From Virgibacillus_P tibetensis (GTDB lineage Bacteria; Bacillota; Bacilli; Bacillales; Amphibacillaceae), in NCBI RefSeq assembly GCF_036026595.1, contig NZ_JARZFX010000021.1, forward strand, positions 1-41,369: a stretch of DNA of 41,369 nucleotides, read 5' to 3'. The notes under the pieces were generated by a model. It was not told the DNA's origin and searched no databases. It was given only the letters and a program-made list of their open reading frames with translations. Both the position numbers and the translations under genes were made by a program. Below, piece after piece: positions 22,946 through 31,098 of the stretch; position 1 is the first letter of the stretch; every line of letters starts with the position of its first letter.

Positions 22946-23246
22946 GCCTGTTGACTGCAACAAGGCCTTTCTGTAATGTCTTTTGCTGTAAAAAACATCA
23001 AGAGCAAATGCTCTCGCATAAATATATCCGATATTCAATATTCCAGGTGATTTTAAGTTAACATATATAAGCGAAACCAACTGGCTCCTGAATTAATCGG
23101 GAACTAACTCACTATTACGTTTTAACAGGCTATGAGTTTAGATAACATATAATTGCTGAAAACAACTGATTTGGGGCGAGGAGTTATTGGTAAAGTGTTG
23201 GTTGTGGCATTATACTTTTTATAACTAACAAAAGGAGGCATTTCAA
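22946..23246. other. Non-coding spacer
   Basis: No gene or strong hairpin is visible. The strand switch between the phosphatase operon and the small plus-strand genes lies here. Confidence 0.4.
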
Positions 23247-23399
23247 GTGAAGAAATTAAATACACCTGATGAAATAGTTGTAGAGGTAAACAAAATGAAC
23301 AAAGAAAATTCCGTTCTACAATTCCTATTACCAGAGAGAGGAAAGTTCACGCTCGTATTTCAGGAAGAAGATAAAACGGCACATGATAAGACAAAATAG
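23247..23399 (+). CDS. Small hypothetical protein
   Basis: This 50-aa frame starts at a GTG with AAAGGAGG 9 bases upstream, a strong site. The product (MKKLNTPDEIVVEVNKMNKE, then NSVLQFLLPERGKFTLVFQE) is soluble with mixed helix and strand. I do not recognise it. It is followed by another small gene of similar style 147 bp downstream. Confidence 0.5.
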   Translation: MKKLNTPDEIVVEVNKMNKENSVLQFLLPERGKFTLVFQEEDKTAHDKTK

Positions 23400-23546
23400 C
23401 ATTGTTGTCAGTGTATCCTAATCTAAAAGTATTAGATTTATCACATTATTGGTAGATTATTTCGTTTATTCCGTCAAATTGATTGATATCTCTATTTCTA
23501 AAGGGTAAATTAGAGGGAGAATTAAACATATAGGAGGATGATATTC

Positions 23547-23771
23547 ATGAGTGATTGGCTTACTAGTTTACAAACAGAAACTCCACAAGAAGGATTTGAA
23601 TTAGCTATTTTATTGGCACGAAAAGGGGTGGGATATACCCAGCCATCTGCCGAGATAAGACAGAAGCTGCGAGCGGAATACGAAGATAATGCGGATAGTC
23701 TTACAGCTGCCTCACAGGTCATTGCAATCCACTACCAAACAGTAGCAGCTGCTAATAACTATTGGAGATAA
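23547..23771 (+). CDS. Small hypothetical protein
   Basis: This 74-aa protein (MSDWLTSLQTETPQEGFELA, then a helical, charged half ending AAANNYWR) is not recognised. ATG at 23547 is chosen because GGAGG at 23532-23536 is about 10 bases upstream. The in-frame ATG at 23538 is too close to that site. A terminator follows. Confidence 0.6.
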   Translation: MSDWLTSLQTETPQEGFELAILLARKGVGYTQPSAEIRQKLRAEYEDNADSLTAASQVIAIHYQTVAAANNYWR

Positions 23772-23813
23772 TGGCTTAATTTTATAAATGGCAAAGTAAA
23801 TAATTACCTCTGT

Positions 23814-23846
23814 CCATAGTGAACAGTACTGGTTTGTTCACTATGG
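23814..23846 (+). terminator. Terminator-like perfect hairpin
   Basis: CCATAGTGAACA (23814-23825) and TGTTCACTATGG (23835-23846) pair over 12 bp. No T-run follows. The GAACAGT core resembles the hairpin at 39957. Confidence 0.6.
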
Positions 23847-24002
23847 TAGAGCAATATATTCCATGTCTATGATTATCTTACATAAAGGCTGTTTTCTAAA
23901 AGATTGTTGCTTTTTATTGACCCGATAATTGATACTATTGAGATTCTGCTATCATAGAATATATATATCGATAGTTAAAATCGTAAAGGAGGGAAGTTAG
24001 GA

Positions 24003-24167
24003 ATGAATGAAATCTTAATCGTATCTATTTTGGTATTTCTATTTTGGACATACAAATTCATCAAAGTGTTTAAAACTAAGGAAGTTCCTAAAAATAATAA
24101 AATTATCGCTTGGTCTATATATGGATTTTGCATCGTTGGATTGATTTCAGTTAATATACTATTTTAG
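24003..24167 (+). CDS. Small two-span membrane protein
   Basis: This 54-aa frame starts at ATG with GGAGGGAAG about 8 bases upstream. It has two hydrophobic segments (ILIVSILVFLFWTYKFI and IIAWSIYGFCIVGLISVNIL) separated by a basic loop with FKTKEVPKNNK. A terminator follows directly, supporting a real unit. Family unknown. Confidence 0.6.
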   Translation: MNEILIVSILVFLFWTYKFIKVFKTKEVPKNNKIIAWSIYGFCIVGLISVNILF

Positions 24168-24169
24168 TC

Positions 24170-24196
24170 AGGCCTTTATTGTGAGGTCTTTTTTTA
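24170..24196 (+). terminator. Intrinsic terminator
   Basis: AGGCCT (24170-24175) pairs with AGGTCT (24184-24189) with one G-T pair, followed by T7. Confidence 0.7.
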
Positions 24197-24212
24197 TGCA
24201 CTTCTTAACATT

Positions 24213-24365
24213 TCAACGTTGTATAATTGGGTTTTTGATAGCTGAAATTAGCATTTGTTCTACACGTTTATCAAATGCTAAATCCTTGCCTATTTCGAGC
24301 CAATGGAACCAATAGAGATAATTGTCCAAATAATGGGTTCCTACCCCTTGAAAACGCTCCAACAC
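24213..24365 (-). pseudogene. Transposase C-terminal remnant
   Basis: The minus strand reads VLERFQGVGTHYLDNYLYWF, then HWLEIGKDLAFDKRVEQMLI and a stop. This is the kind of C-terminus (F.GV.THYL.NYL.WF) seen in IS1595-like transposases. Everything upstream of it is lost or too decayed to follow. It is a relic, with no terminal repeats visible. Confidence 0.6.
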
Positions 24366-24811
24366 TCATTTAAGCGATAGTGAAAATAGATACATAGTAT
24401 TCAACCTATTTTTCAGGGTATCGTGAACCTGCGAGTGGGATTTGAAAGAGCATGAATCCATCAAGAAGACGAGGGTTTCCTATAACTTTCAGATTTAGAT
24501 AGCTACCGAGTGCACGTTAATTAAACAACAATCTTCATCAATCAGGCGCATTTCCATGATCGGGAATGCGCCTTTTGTTTTGATATCCATGTTAAACTAA
24601 AGATGATAATGTGAAGATGTCTATATAATTTAAGTTAGGAAAATATGCTGCTTCTGATCAATTTTATGAAAGATCCAGAAAATAAGTCAGCTTTACATTA
24701 AAATACATATAAGATGTTTGTATAGTTAAATTTAGAAAGTTATCCATGAAATATAGTTTATAAAAAGATAGAATAGTAGCAATTAAAACATACAGCATTG
24801 GAGCAGAATAA
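24366..24811. other. Spacer before eutH
   Basis: No gene. It holds a strong terminator at 24545, preceded by TTCATCAATCAGGCGCATTT, which resembles a worn left arm of the cassette-type repeat. The region immediately before eutH is AT-rich and could hold its promoter, but I cannot fix -35/-10 boxes. Confidence 0.4.
24545..24580 (+). terminator. Strong intrinsic terminator
   Basis: GGCGCATTTCC (24545-24555) pairs with GGGAATGCGCC (24562-24572), then TTTTGTTTT. Confidence 0.8.
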
Positions 24812-25933
24812 ATGGGTGTTAATGACATTATCGTTATTGTAGTTATAAGTTTTTTTTGTTTAGGAGCAATTGATAAATGTTTGGGAAATAGATGGGGGTT
24901 AGGGAAGCATTTCACAGATGGATTCATGACCATGGGATCCATCGCGCTTGCAATGGTTGGAATTATATCTTTAGCGCCAGTTCTTGCTAAAATTCTAACT
25001 CCTCTCATAGCGCCTGTTTATGGATTAATAGGAGCGGACCCTGCATCTTTCGCAAATACGATATTAGCTCTCGATACGGGAGGTTATGCATTAGCAAAAG
25101 AAATGTCTCAAAATGCAGATGCTGAGTTATTTGCATGGGTTTTTTTAGGGACAATGATGGGGCCGACCCTGGTTTTTACGATTCCTGTTGGTTTAGGAAT
25201 TATAAAGAAAGAGGATCACTCCTTTTTTGCCAGAGGTATTCTGTTAGGTTTAATAACGGTTCCATTGGGCTGTTTGGTTGGTGGAATTGTTGCAGATATA
25301 CCTATAGTAGTTATTATTAAGAACCTTATTCCAACGATCCTATTGTCTATAGTTATTTCGATTGGACTGTGGAGATATACAGAGAAGATGATCACTGGAT
25401 TTTCTATATTTGCTAAGGGCATAGAAATTGTTGCTATTATTGGTCTAACAGCAATATCTGTTGAAACATTTACAGGATTTACCGTTATTCCTAACATGAC
25501 ACCACTAATGGTGGGAATGGAAATAGTTGCAATGGTTGTTATTTTTCTTGCAGGAGCATTCCCACTGGTTGCCTTTATATCATTCATCTTTAAGAGATTT
25601 TTAAGAAGAATAGGAGTTTTATTAAATATAAATGAAACGTCTACAGCAGGATTAATGGCATCTTTAGCTCATGTCATTCCAATGTTCTCCATTTTTAAAG
25701 ACATGGATGATAGAGGAAAAGTCATTAACGTAGCCTTTGCTGTCAGTGGCGCTTTTGTGTTCGGGGCACACTTGGGATTTGTAGCAGGAGTTAACAAAGA
25801 AATTGTTTTTGCAATGATAGTAGGAAAGCTTGTTGGAGGCCTAAGTGCTGTTTTCTTAGCTATTATTTCAACACGAAAAATAGAGAAAGATACAAATCAT
25901 GTTGCATGGGACCAGTCTGTTAAAGATGCTTGA
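24812..25933 (+). CDS. eutH: Ethanolamine permease EutH
   Basis: This 373-aa polytopic membrane protein has about ten spans and matches EutH along its length. Landmarks are MGVNDIIVIVVI at the start, GFMTMGSIALAMVGIISLAP, DTGGYALAKEM, GTMMGPTLVFTIPVGLGII, LAHVIPMFSIFKDMDDRGKV and FGAHLGFVAGV. EutH lets ethanolamine enter the cell. The start ATG has a weak GGAGCA upstream. No other eut gene (ammonia lyase, microcompartment shell) is in the window, so its partner genes must be elsewhere, or it serves another amine route such as the neighbouring cluster. Confidence 0.9.
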   Translation: MGVNDIIVIVVISFFCLGAIDKCLGNRWGLGKHFTDGFMTMGSIALAMVGIISLAPVLAKILTPLIAPVYGLIGADPASFANTILALDTGGYALAKEMSQNADAELFAWVFLGTMMGPTLVFTIPVGLGIIKKEDHSFFARGILLGLITVPLGCLVGGIVADIPIVVIIKNLIPTILLSIVISIGLWRYTEKMITGFSIFAKGIEIVAIIGLTAISVETFTGFTVIPNMTPLMVGMEIVAMVVIFLAGAFPLVAFISFIFKRFLRRIGVLLNINETSTAGLMASLAHVIPMFSIFKDMDDRGKVINVAFAVSGAFVFGAHLGFVAGVNKEIVFAMIVGKLVGGLSAVFLAIISTRKIEKDTNHVAWDQSVKDA

Positions 25934-25951
25934 TTTTTAAAATGAAAGATT

Positions 25952-25991
25952 AGAGATTATAAGTAGTATTAATAGAGGATTTAGTTCTCAA
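25952..25991 (+). repeat. Fragment of the small gene at 39726
   Basis: GAGATTATAAG, then TAGTA, then AATAGAGGATTTAGTTCTCA. It matches 39734-39774 apart from a short gap and a few changes. It lies just after eutH and is non-coding here. Confidence 0.6.
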
Positions 25992-26011
25992 TGATTATTT
26001 GTTGAACTATA

Positions 26012-26140
26012 CACTTGAATTACAGGCATTTAGTTTGATTACGATCTTCCAGTGTCCTTGTTTAAGAAGAACGCATATATGCTCGTACACTATGGAGCGA
26101 AATTTGCCTGAGAAAGCGTACCTTTTTTATTGAATAGAAT
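26012..26140 (+). repeat. Worn cassette-type repeat
   Basis: CACTTGAATTACAGGCATTT then AGTTTGATTA; further on CGTACCTTTTTTATTGAATA. The order of blocks matches the long-form repeat, with an insertion or divergence in the middle. Confidence 0.45.
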
Positions 26141-26221
26141 TATAACCCTGTTATTGAATGTGTGATAAAATTAGAATATACGTTCTAAAAGGATGGACGT
26201 TAAATGTAGGAGGTGACTTGT

Positions 26222-26344
26222 ATGCAGAAGCATTCTGGTGGAAAACTAGGGAAAGCAGGAAAAACCTTATCTACTTCAACATCTAAAAAGAAAAAAAGTA
26301 AGGCAGCAAAGACATTAAACAGTCATAAGAATAAAATGCATTAA
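26222..26344 (+). CDS. Small lysine-rich protein
   Basis: This 40-aa frame starts at ATG with GTAGGAGGTGA 6-7 bases upstream. The product is very basic and low in complexity: MQKHSGGKLGKAGKTLSTST, then SKKKKSKAAKTLNSHKN. It resembles small spore-associated or nucleic-acid-binding peptides of Bacilli, without a clear family. A dyad TTAGAA/TTCTAA (about 26171-26188) lies upstream and a terminator follows, both of which support a real transcription unit. Confidence 0.6.
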   Translation: MQKHSGGKLGKAGKTLSTSTSKKKKSKAAKTLNSHKNKMH

Positions 26345-26378
26345 AGTGGTTCAAACATTTTAATATCTTTAATCCGAC

Positions 26379-26415
26379 AAAGCTATTCCTCTATACAGGG
26401 AGTAGCTATTTTCTT
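26379..26415 (+). terminator. Intrinsic terminator
   Basis: AGCTATTCC (26381-26389) pairs with GGGAGTAGCT, followed by ATTTTCTTT. Confidence 0.65.
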
Positions 26416-26518
26416 TACTGAATAAATAGATTAAGTAATTATTAAATAGTTTTTGTGTTATTGAAAATTATATTGTTATATTGTTAGTAAGACAATACAC
26501 AAAAAGCAGGTGACTGTA

Positions 26519-26886
26519 ATGGCAATATATTATCAAATAGAAGAAAGTGAAAAGGAAGAAATCTTCGGAACCGCAGAGATGAAATAGAAAATGCATATTA
26601 GATGATCCCGGAGGATTTCGAGCGTACTTCCAACTGGGACCATAAAGAAAGGATAATAAAAGCTTATTCTGATCTCATCGATAACAGTGGAACGGAAGAT
26701 ATTAATGATACCTGAGATTAATGAAAAGGGCGGAAACCAGCAACTACTAATGGCACAGCAGGGGTAAAGCAAGCAAATAGAAGATACTATTTTAATTAAA
26801 ACACGAAAAAGTTATGAAGGTGCCATGTCTTCAGGTGAATGGTACCATGTAACAAGTGACAGTGGCGTATTAGTGAATCCAGGCTG
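26519..26886 (+). pseudogene. Degenerate coding remnant
   Basis: An ATG with AGCAGGTGA upstream opens MAIYYQIEESEKEEIFGTAE but stops after 22 codons. Other frames give further plausible pieces (PEDFERTSNWDHKERIIKAY then SDLID, and KTRKSYEGAMSSGEWYHVTS). Several stops and shifts separate them. I cannot name the parent protein. The minus-strand frame across it looks like a shadow. Confidence 0.45.
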
Positions 26887-26946
26887 AAAGCAAGTAATTT
26901 CAACTTTATTGTACTATCAATAATAAGATTTGTAATCAAAAATAAA

Positions 26947-26986
26947 AGCCATACTGTTCAGCTTTTATTAGCTGAACAGTATGGCT
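26947..26986 (-). terminator. Terminator of the symporter operon
   Basis: A perfect 17-bp stem: AGCCATACTGTTCAGCT (26947-26963) with its complement at 26970-26986. On the minus strand it is followed by TTTATTTTTG. Confidence 0.85.
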
Positions 26987-26995
26987 AATCCTTGT

Positions 26996-28579
26996 TTATA
27001 ATAAATGTAGAGGAATATAGTAAAAAATAAATGTAATTACGATTACAACACAACCACTTGCTATTAAGATATTAGGGTATCTTTTGGTAATTATCATTTC
27101 TTTCGGGTTATCTAAACCATCTGGTGTTTTAAGAATCATTTGTCGAAACTTAATTTCTTCCTCCGTTACTTCTCCAAATCTGGAAACAATGGTAAGAACC
27201 AATATGGACATTACGACACCAATAATTACTGGATGTAAATATATGGGAAAGGTAACTCCAAATTGTCCTAGTAGTTCACATACTAATACACCTAGAAAAC
27301 CTACAATAATACTCCAAAATGCGCCATTCTTGTTTACCTTTTTTGAGAAGACACTTGCAAATGCTACAGGACCCCAGGAAGCCGCAAATAATGTTGCTGC
27401 AAAGTAACCAATCCACATGACAGCAGGTGGTTGCCAAAACGTAATCATAAGAATACAAATACTTGAAACGATCATCGTAATTCTACTGAATCGTAATACC
27501 GTTTTATTGTCTTTCCCTTTATTAGTAAAAACATCATTTGAAACACTGTTTCCTATAAGTTGTAAGAATGTTGAACAAGAAGAGAGAATTGCAGACATTA
27601 TCCCTAGCAAAATGATTATTCCTAACCACGTAGGCATAACATTTATTGCAGTCCAAATAAATACATTTTCTGATGGTGATATATTCGGGTTAATGAGATT
27701 AATGGTAGCCATAGAAATGTGAAGAAATAAATAGATTACAAAAATGGCTATCGTTGCAATAATACCAGATCGAATAACTACATGTTCACTTTTAGCCATT
27801 AAATATCTACTGGTTTGCCACGGACTGACGGAAACAATCGTTCCCCAAACAAGTCCTAAAACAATAGCCCATACTAATGCTTCAGCAGGGGTTCCGAGTG
27901 AACCAGTGATGCCGTGCCAGCTGAGAATGTTTTCTTTTCCACTGATGACATTGGTATCAATAATAGCATCTGGCAAGCCCCCCGTTGCTGAAATAATTAA
28001 CGGGAATGCGACTACTGTTGAGAATAAGAAGATGAAGAACATAAGTGTGTCATTGACAAGTACTCCCTTCGCACCAGAGAGGAAGGTGAAGAATGTATAG
28101 GCAAACCAGATGATTAATAATGAAATGGAATAGGATAAACCAGAAACAGATGAAAATAACAGTGCTCCACCTTGTGTTACTGCAATGATATATGCAGACA
28201 TTCCTAAGATAGTAGTAATACCAGCTGCTTTTTGTATTCTAACGGAATTAAAGCGCTTTCCAAAATATTCAGGAACTGTGATGGCATTACTTCTACGTAA
28301 ATACCTACCAAATAAAAATACACCCACAACATAACCACTAGCATTAAATATTACTAGAATCAATTGAATGATGGGATATCCATCGTATGCAAAACCGGCT
28401 TCTCCCATAAACGTAACGGAACTTAAAAAGGAAGCAACCAATGATCCTGTTATTAACATGGTAGGAGCGTTACGACCAGATACGTAATAGTCTTCTACAT
28501 TTGCTATTTTTTTAGATAAAATTAAACCGATTAGTGCGAAGATGACAAATCCAATTAAAATTCCAACTAAATATATCAA
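26996..28579 (-). CDS. Sodium:solute symporter (SSS family)
   Basis: This 527-aa protein has about 13 membrane spans and SSS landmarks: DYYVSGRNAPTMLITGSLVA early on, GEAGFAYDGYP, AITVPEYFGKRF, and FSKKVNKNGAFWSIIVGFLG late. It should bring in an organic solute with Na+. The TTG start lies two bases after the stop of a small membrane-protein gene, with GAGGTGATG as ribosome binding site, so the two are coupled. The neighbouring flavin oxidoreductase and PucR regulator suggest a nitrogen-containing substrate such as a betaine or methylated amine; this is inference from context. Confidence 0.85.
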   Translation of the reverse strand: MIYLVGILIGFVIFALIGLILSKKIANVEDYYVSGRNAPTMLITGSLVASFLSSVTFMGEAGFAYDGYPIIQLILVIFNASGYVVGVFLFGRYLRRSNAITVPEYFGKRFNSVRIQKAAGITTILGMSAYIIAVTQGGALLFSSVSGLSYSISLLIIWFAYTFFTFLSGAKGVLVNDTLMFFIFLFSTVVAFPLIISATGGLPDAIIDTNVISGKENILSWHGITGSLGTPAEALVWAIVLGLVWGTIVSVSPWQTSRYLMAKSEHVVIRSGIIATIAIFVIYLFLHISMATINLINPNISPSENVFIWTAINVMPTWLGIIILLGIMSAILSSCSTFLQLIGNSVSNDVFTNKGKDNKTVLRFSRITMIVSSICILMITFWQPPAVMWIGYFAATLFAASWGPVAFASVFSKKVNKNGAFWSIIVGFLGVLVCELLGQFGVTFPIYLHPVIIGVVMSILVLTIVSRFGEVTEEEIKFRQMILKTPDGLDNPKEMIITKRYPNILIASGCVVIVITFIFYYIPLHLL

Positions 28580-28580
28580 G

Positions 28581-28715
28581 TTACATCACCTCTTTATGTT
28601 TATTTGTATTTTCGTCCTTTTTTTTCAAAGTCATCCTTGCAATCATGTATTTTGAAAACAGTCCCAGAATAATAAGAAATCCACCGTAAGCAATACTAAA
28701 AATTAACTCTCCCAT
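28581..28715 (-). CDS. Small membrane partner of the symporter
   Basis: This 44-aa protein has one membrane span (ELIFSIAYGGFLIILGLFSK) and a basic tail. Short single-span genes directly before SSS symporters are common and may be accessory subunits. I chose the ATG at 28715, with GGGGGGTGG 6 bases upstream. A GTG three codons earlier sits within that site. Translationally coupled to the symporter. Confidence 0.65.
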   Translation of the reverse strand: MGELIFSIAYGGFLIILGLFSKYMIARMTLKKKDENTNKHKEVM

Positions 28716-28796
28716 TGTATCCACCCCCCCACTATTCATAAAATAGTGAACATATTTGCTATCAAACAATGCGCAATTTTTGATGTTAGCACATAG

Positions 28797-28861
28797 GGGG
28801 GATTCATTTATCCCCCGCTAGATGCTTGATGAATGGCTGCTCCATTTGGGTAAACCAAATG
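28797..28861 (-). other. Two hairpins between the oxidoreductase and the symporter genes
   Basis: CATTTGG/CCAAATG (28843-28861) and GGGGGAT/ATCCCCC (28797-28816) both form perfect 7-bp stems. Neither has a T-run on the minus strand, so they may be mRNA stabilisers or processing sites rather than terminators. Confidence 0.45.
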
Positions 28862-28868
28862 ACCTGAA

Positions 28869-30866
28869 TTAAGATTTTTGGATGGACAACGTTTCATTGC
28901 TATCTTGTAAATGAAGAATCGTCTCTAAACCTTCTGTTGTGGCTTCTTCAATCGTTCTTGGTGATAAGCAGTCTCCTATTTGGTGTATAGTTGGTGCCAA
29001 GTGCTTTATATCCTCGTATAATTCTGTATTTGGAACCCTTCCATATGCTAGAATAATGTTGTCCCATTCTGGTAAATCTATCGTTTCATGTGTAAATAGG
29101 TTTCTGGAAAATGCTTTATCTCCCTCAATTCCACCAAAATCATGATGGGTTATCATTTGTACATTTAATTCATATAGTCGTTTCATGTATGAATTACGCA
29201 AATACTGATGAACTTCCTGTCCCACATGCAATTTTGCAGTAATTAATGTAACCTCTTTCCCTTTTTCCGCTAAGTAAAGTGATGCTTCAATACCTGACCA
29301 ATCCCCTGCAAAATCAAATACAATGGTTTTCTTACCAATTGCATCATTCTGTCTACTAAATAAGTCATCAACATAAATAACTCTCGTATCATTCGTTTCA
29401 ATTCTATGGGGTTTGTACGTTCTCGAACCTACTGCACTAATAATAATGTCAGGGGAAATCGATATGACTTCCTTTGACGTGACTTTTTTATTTAATTGTA
29501 TATCTATATTTGTCGTTGAAAGTTGACGTTGATAATTATCTAACATGGTTTCTGCCATTTCATGTCGCATGGGTGCTTTTTTCATCGTATTTAACAAGCC
29601 GCCTATTTTATTGCTTTGTTCAACTAAAGTCACTTTATATCCTTGTCTGTCTGCTGTAATTGCCGCTTGTATTCCTGCAGGGCCAGAGCCTATAACCAGA
29701 ACATGTTGTCCCAATCCTTTCTTTTGAAGTTGTGAACTTAGTTGAGCTTCTTTACCAGCAAGCGGGTTTTGAACGCATCCAATTTGCAGACCCTTATGAT
29801 AGTGACCAATACATGCCTGTAAACAGCCAATACATGCATTAATTAGGTGTAGATTGTTATTTAAGGCCTTATTAGGCATTTCGGGATCCGTGATTGTTGC
29901 TCTAGTCATTCCAACGGCATCCGCCTTACCTGTAGAAACGATGTCTTCGGCTTCTTTCGGATCTAAAATTCGTGTTCCAACAAATACGGGAACGGCACCT
30001 GCCATACGGAGTTTAAAGGCACTCGGTGCATTATAGGCATGCTTCATCGGAGAAGCAGGTGCAATATGGGTCGAACCTGAGTAGGTACTAGAGTCTCCAG
30101 ATGTTACATTAATGAAATCAAGCCTGACTTTTTCCACTAAATATTCTACAATTTGAGTAGAGTCTTTTACATTCAATCCATCCATTGTCTTCTCATCCGC
30201 ACTCATACGAATTCCAACAGTAAAATCTTCTCCAACTTTTTCCCAAATACGTTTTATAACCTCTACAGAAAAGCGCATTCTATTTTCAAAAGAGCCACCA
30301 AATTCATCTGTACGATGATTGGTATGACTAGACCAAAATTGTGATGGTAAGTAACCATGAGAACATGCAAATTCTACTCCATCTAATCCAGCATCTTTAG
30401 CAATTTTTGCAGAATCAGCAAATCCTTCAATCACTTCTTCTATATCTTCTTTACTCAATGGTCTTGGCATTGAACCAAAACGTAAACTTGGTTCAGCCGA
30501 AGGGGCCCATGAAGGATATCGATAGGTGCTAGAAATAACTTCTCTCCCTCCATGAAGCAATTGGGAAAATACTTTTGTTCCATAGTGATGTAATTGGTCT
30601 GCGATATCGGAATAGGCTGGTATAATTCGTTTATCATATCCGGCGATCGTTTTTCCTGTTAATATACCCGATTTATGAACCGCAGCTGCTTCAAGAATGA
30701 TTAAACCTATACCGCCTTTTGCCCGTTCCACATGGTAGGCAGCCATATCAGTAGTTGGAATTCCGTCTTTCACATGATTTGTTTGATGAGCAGTACTTAA
30801 AATTCTGTTTTTCAATGTGGTATTTCCAATCTCCAGGCTAGTGAATAAATGTTTGAAATGGGTCAA
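28869..30866 (-). CDS. NADH:flavin oxidoreductase with 4Fe-4S cluster and FAD domain
   Basis: This 665-aa protein has the layout of 2,4-dienoyl-CoA reductase, trimethylamine dehydrogenase and N-methylproline/stachydrine demethylases. There is an N-terminal FMN-binding TIM barrel of Old Yellow Enzyme type (residues about 5-335; VFSQLLHGGRE, HGYLPSQFWSSHTNHRTDEF). A cysteine cluster CIGCLQACIGHYHKGLQIGC follows for 4Fe-4S, then a Rossmann FAD/NAD domain (VLVIGSGPAGIQAA). The TTG start has AGGAGG 8 bases upstream. It heads an operon with the symporter, read divergently from a PucR-type gene. Demethylation of an imported amine is a reasonable guess, not shown. Confidence 0.85.
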   Translation of the reverse strand: MTHFKHLFTSLEIGNTTLKNRILSTAHQTNHVKDGIPTTDMAAYHVERAKGGIGLIILEAAAVHKSGILTGKTIAGYDKRIIPAYSDIADQLHHYGTKVFSQLLHGGREVISSTYRYPSWAPSAEPSLRFGSMPRPLSKEDIEEVIEGFADSAKIAKDAGLDGVEFACSHGYLPSQFWSSHTNHRTDEFGGSFENRMRFSVEVIKRIWEKVGEDFTVGIRMSADEKTMDGLNVKDSTQIVEYLVEKVRLDFINVTSGDSSTYSGSTHIAPASPMKHAYNAPSAFKLRMAGAVPVFVGTRILDPKEAEDIVSTGKADAVGMTRATITDPEMPNKALNNNLHLINACIGCLQACIGHYHKGLQIGCVQNPLAGKEAQLSSQLQKKGLGQHVLVIGSGPAGIQAAITADRQGYKVTLVEQSNKIGGLLNTMKKAPMRHEMAETMLDNYQRQLSTTNIDIQLNKKVTSKEVISISPDIIISAVGSRTYKPHRIETNDTRVIYVDDLFSRQNDAIGKKTIVFDFAGDWSGIEASLYLAEKGKEVTLITAKLHVGQEVHQYLRNSYMKRLYELNVQMITHHDFGGIEGDKAFSRNLFTHETIDLPEWDNIILAYGRVPNTELYEDIKHLAPTIHQIGDCLSPRTIEEATTEGLETILHLQDSNETLSIQKS

Positions 30867-30961
30867 TTCAAATTCCTCCTTTAATTTAGTAATCTCGTAA
30901 AATAGTAGATAAGTTATGCCTCCTCAGGTTGAATGCGCTTTCAATTAATGTCAATTCGTGG

Positions 30962-31019
30962 AAATTATTGTCTGAAAATTATATTTACAACAATAATTTG
31001 TAATAGTATGTAAATTATT
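30962..31019. promoter_or_regulatory. Operator-like repeats in the divergent promoter region
   Basis: AAATTATTGT (30962-30971) and ACAATAATTT (30990-30999) are a perfect 10-bp inverted repeat. A third half-site, AAATTATTA, lies at 31012-31020. It sits between the oxidoreductase operon and the PucR-type gene, where such an activator would bind. Confidence 0.5.
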
Positions 31020-31098
31020 ATATGCTTCTAGTTAGACCAATTCAACTGCATAATCGTATAGAATTATTGCGTGTGTTCATACGAAAGGATGAGTACAG

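Noticed and set aside
26533..26772. Minus-strand frame of 79 aa
   Set aside because: It lies across a decayed plus-strand gene, has no ribosome binding site and no family.
27084..28100. Plus-strand frames opposite the symporter
   Set aside because: Antisense shadows of the membrane-protein gene.
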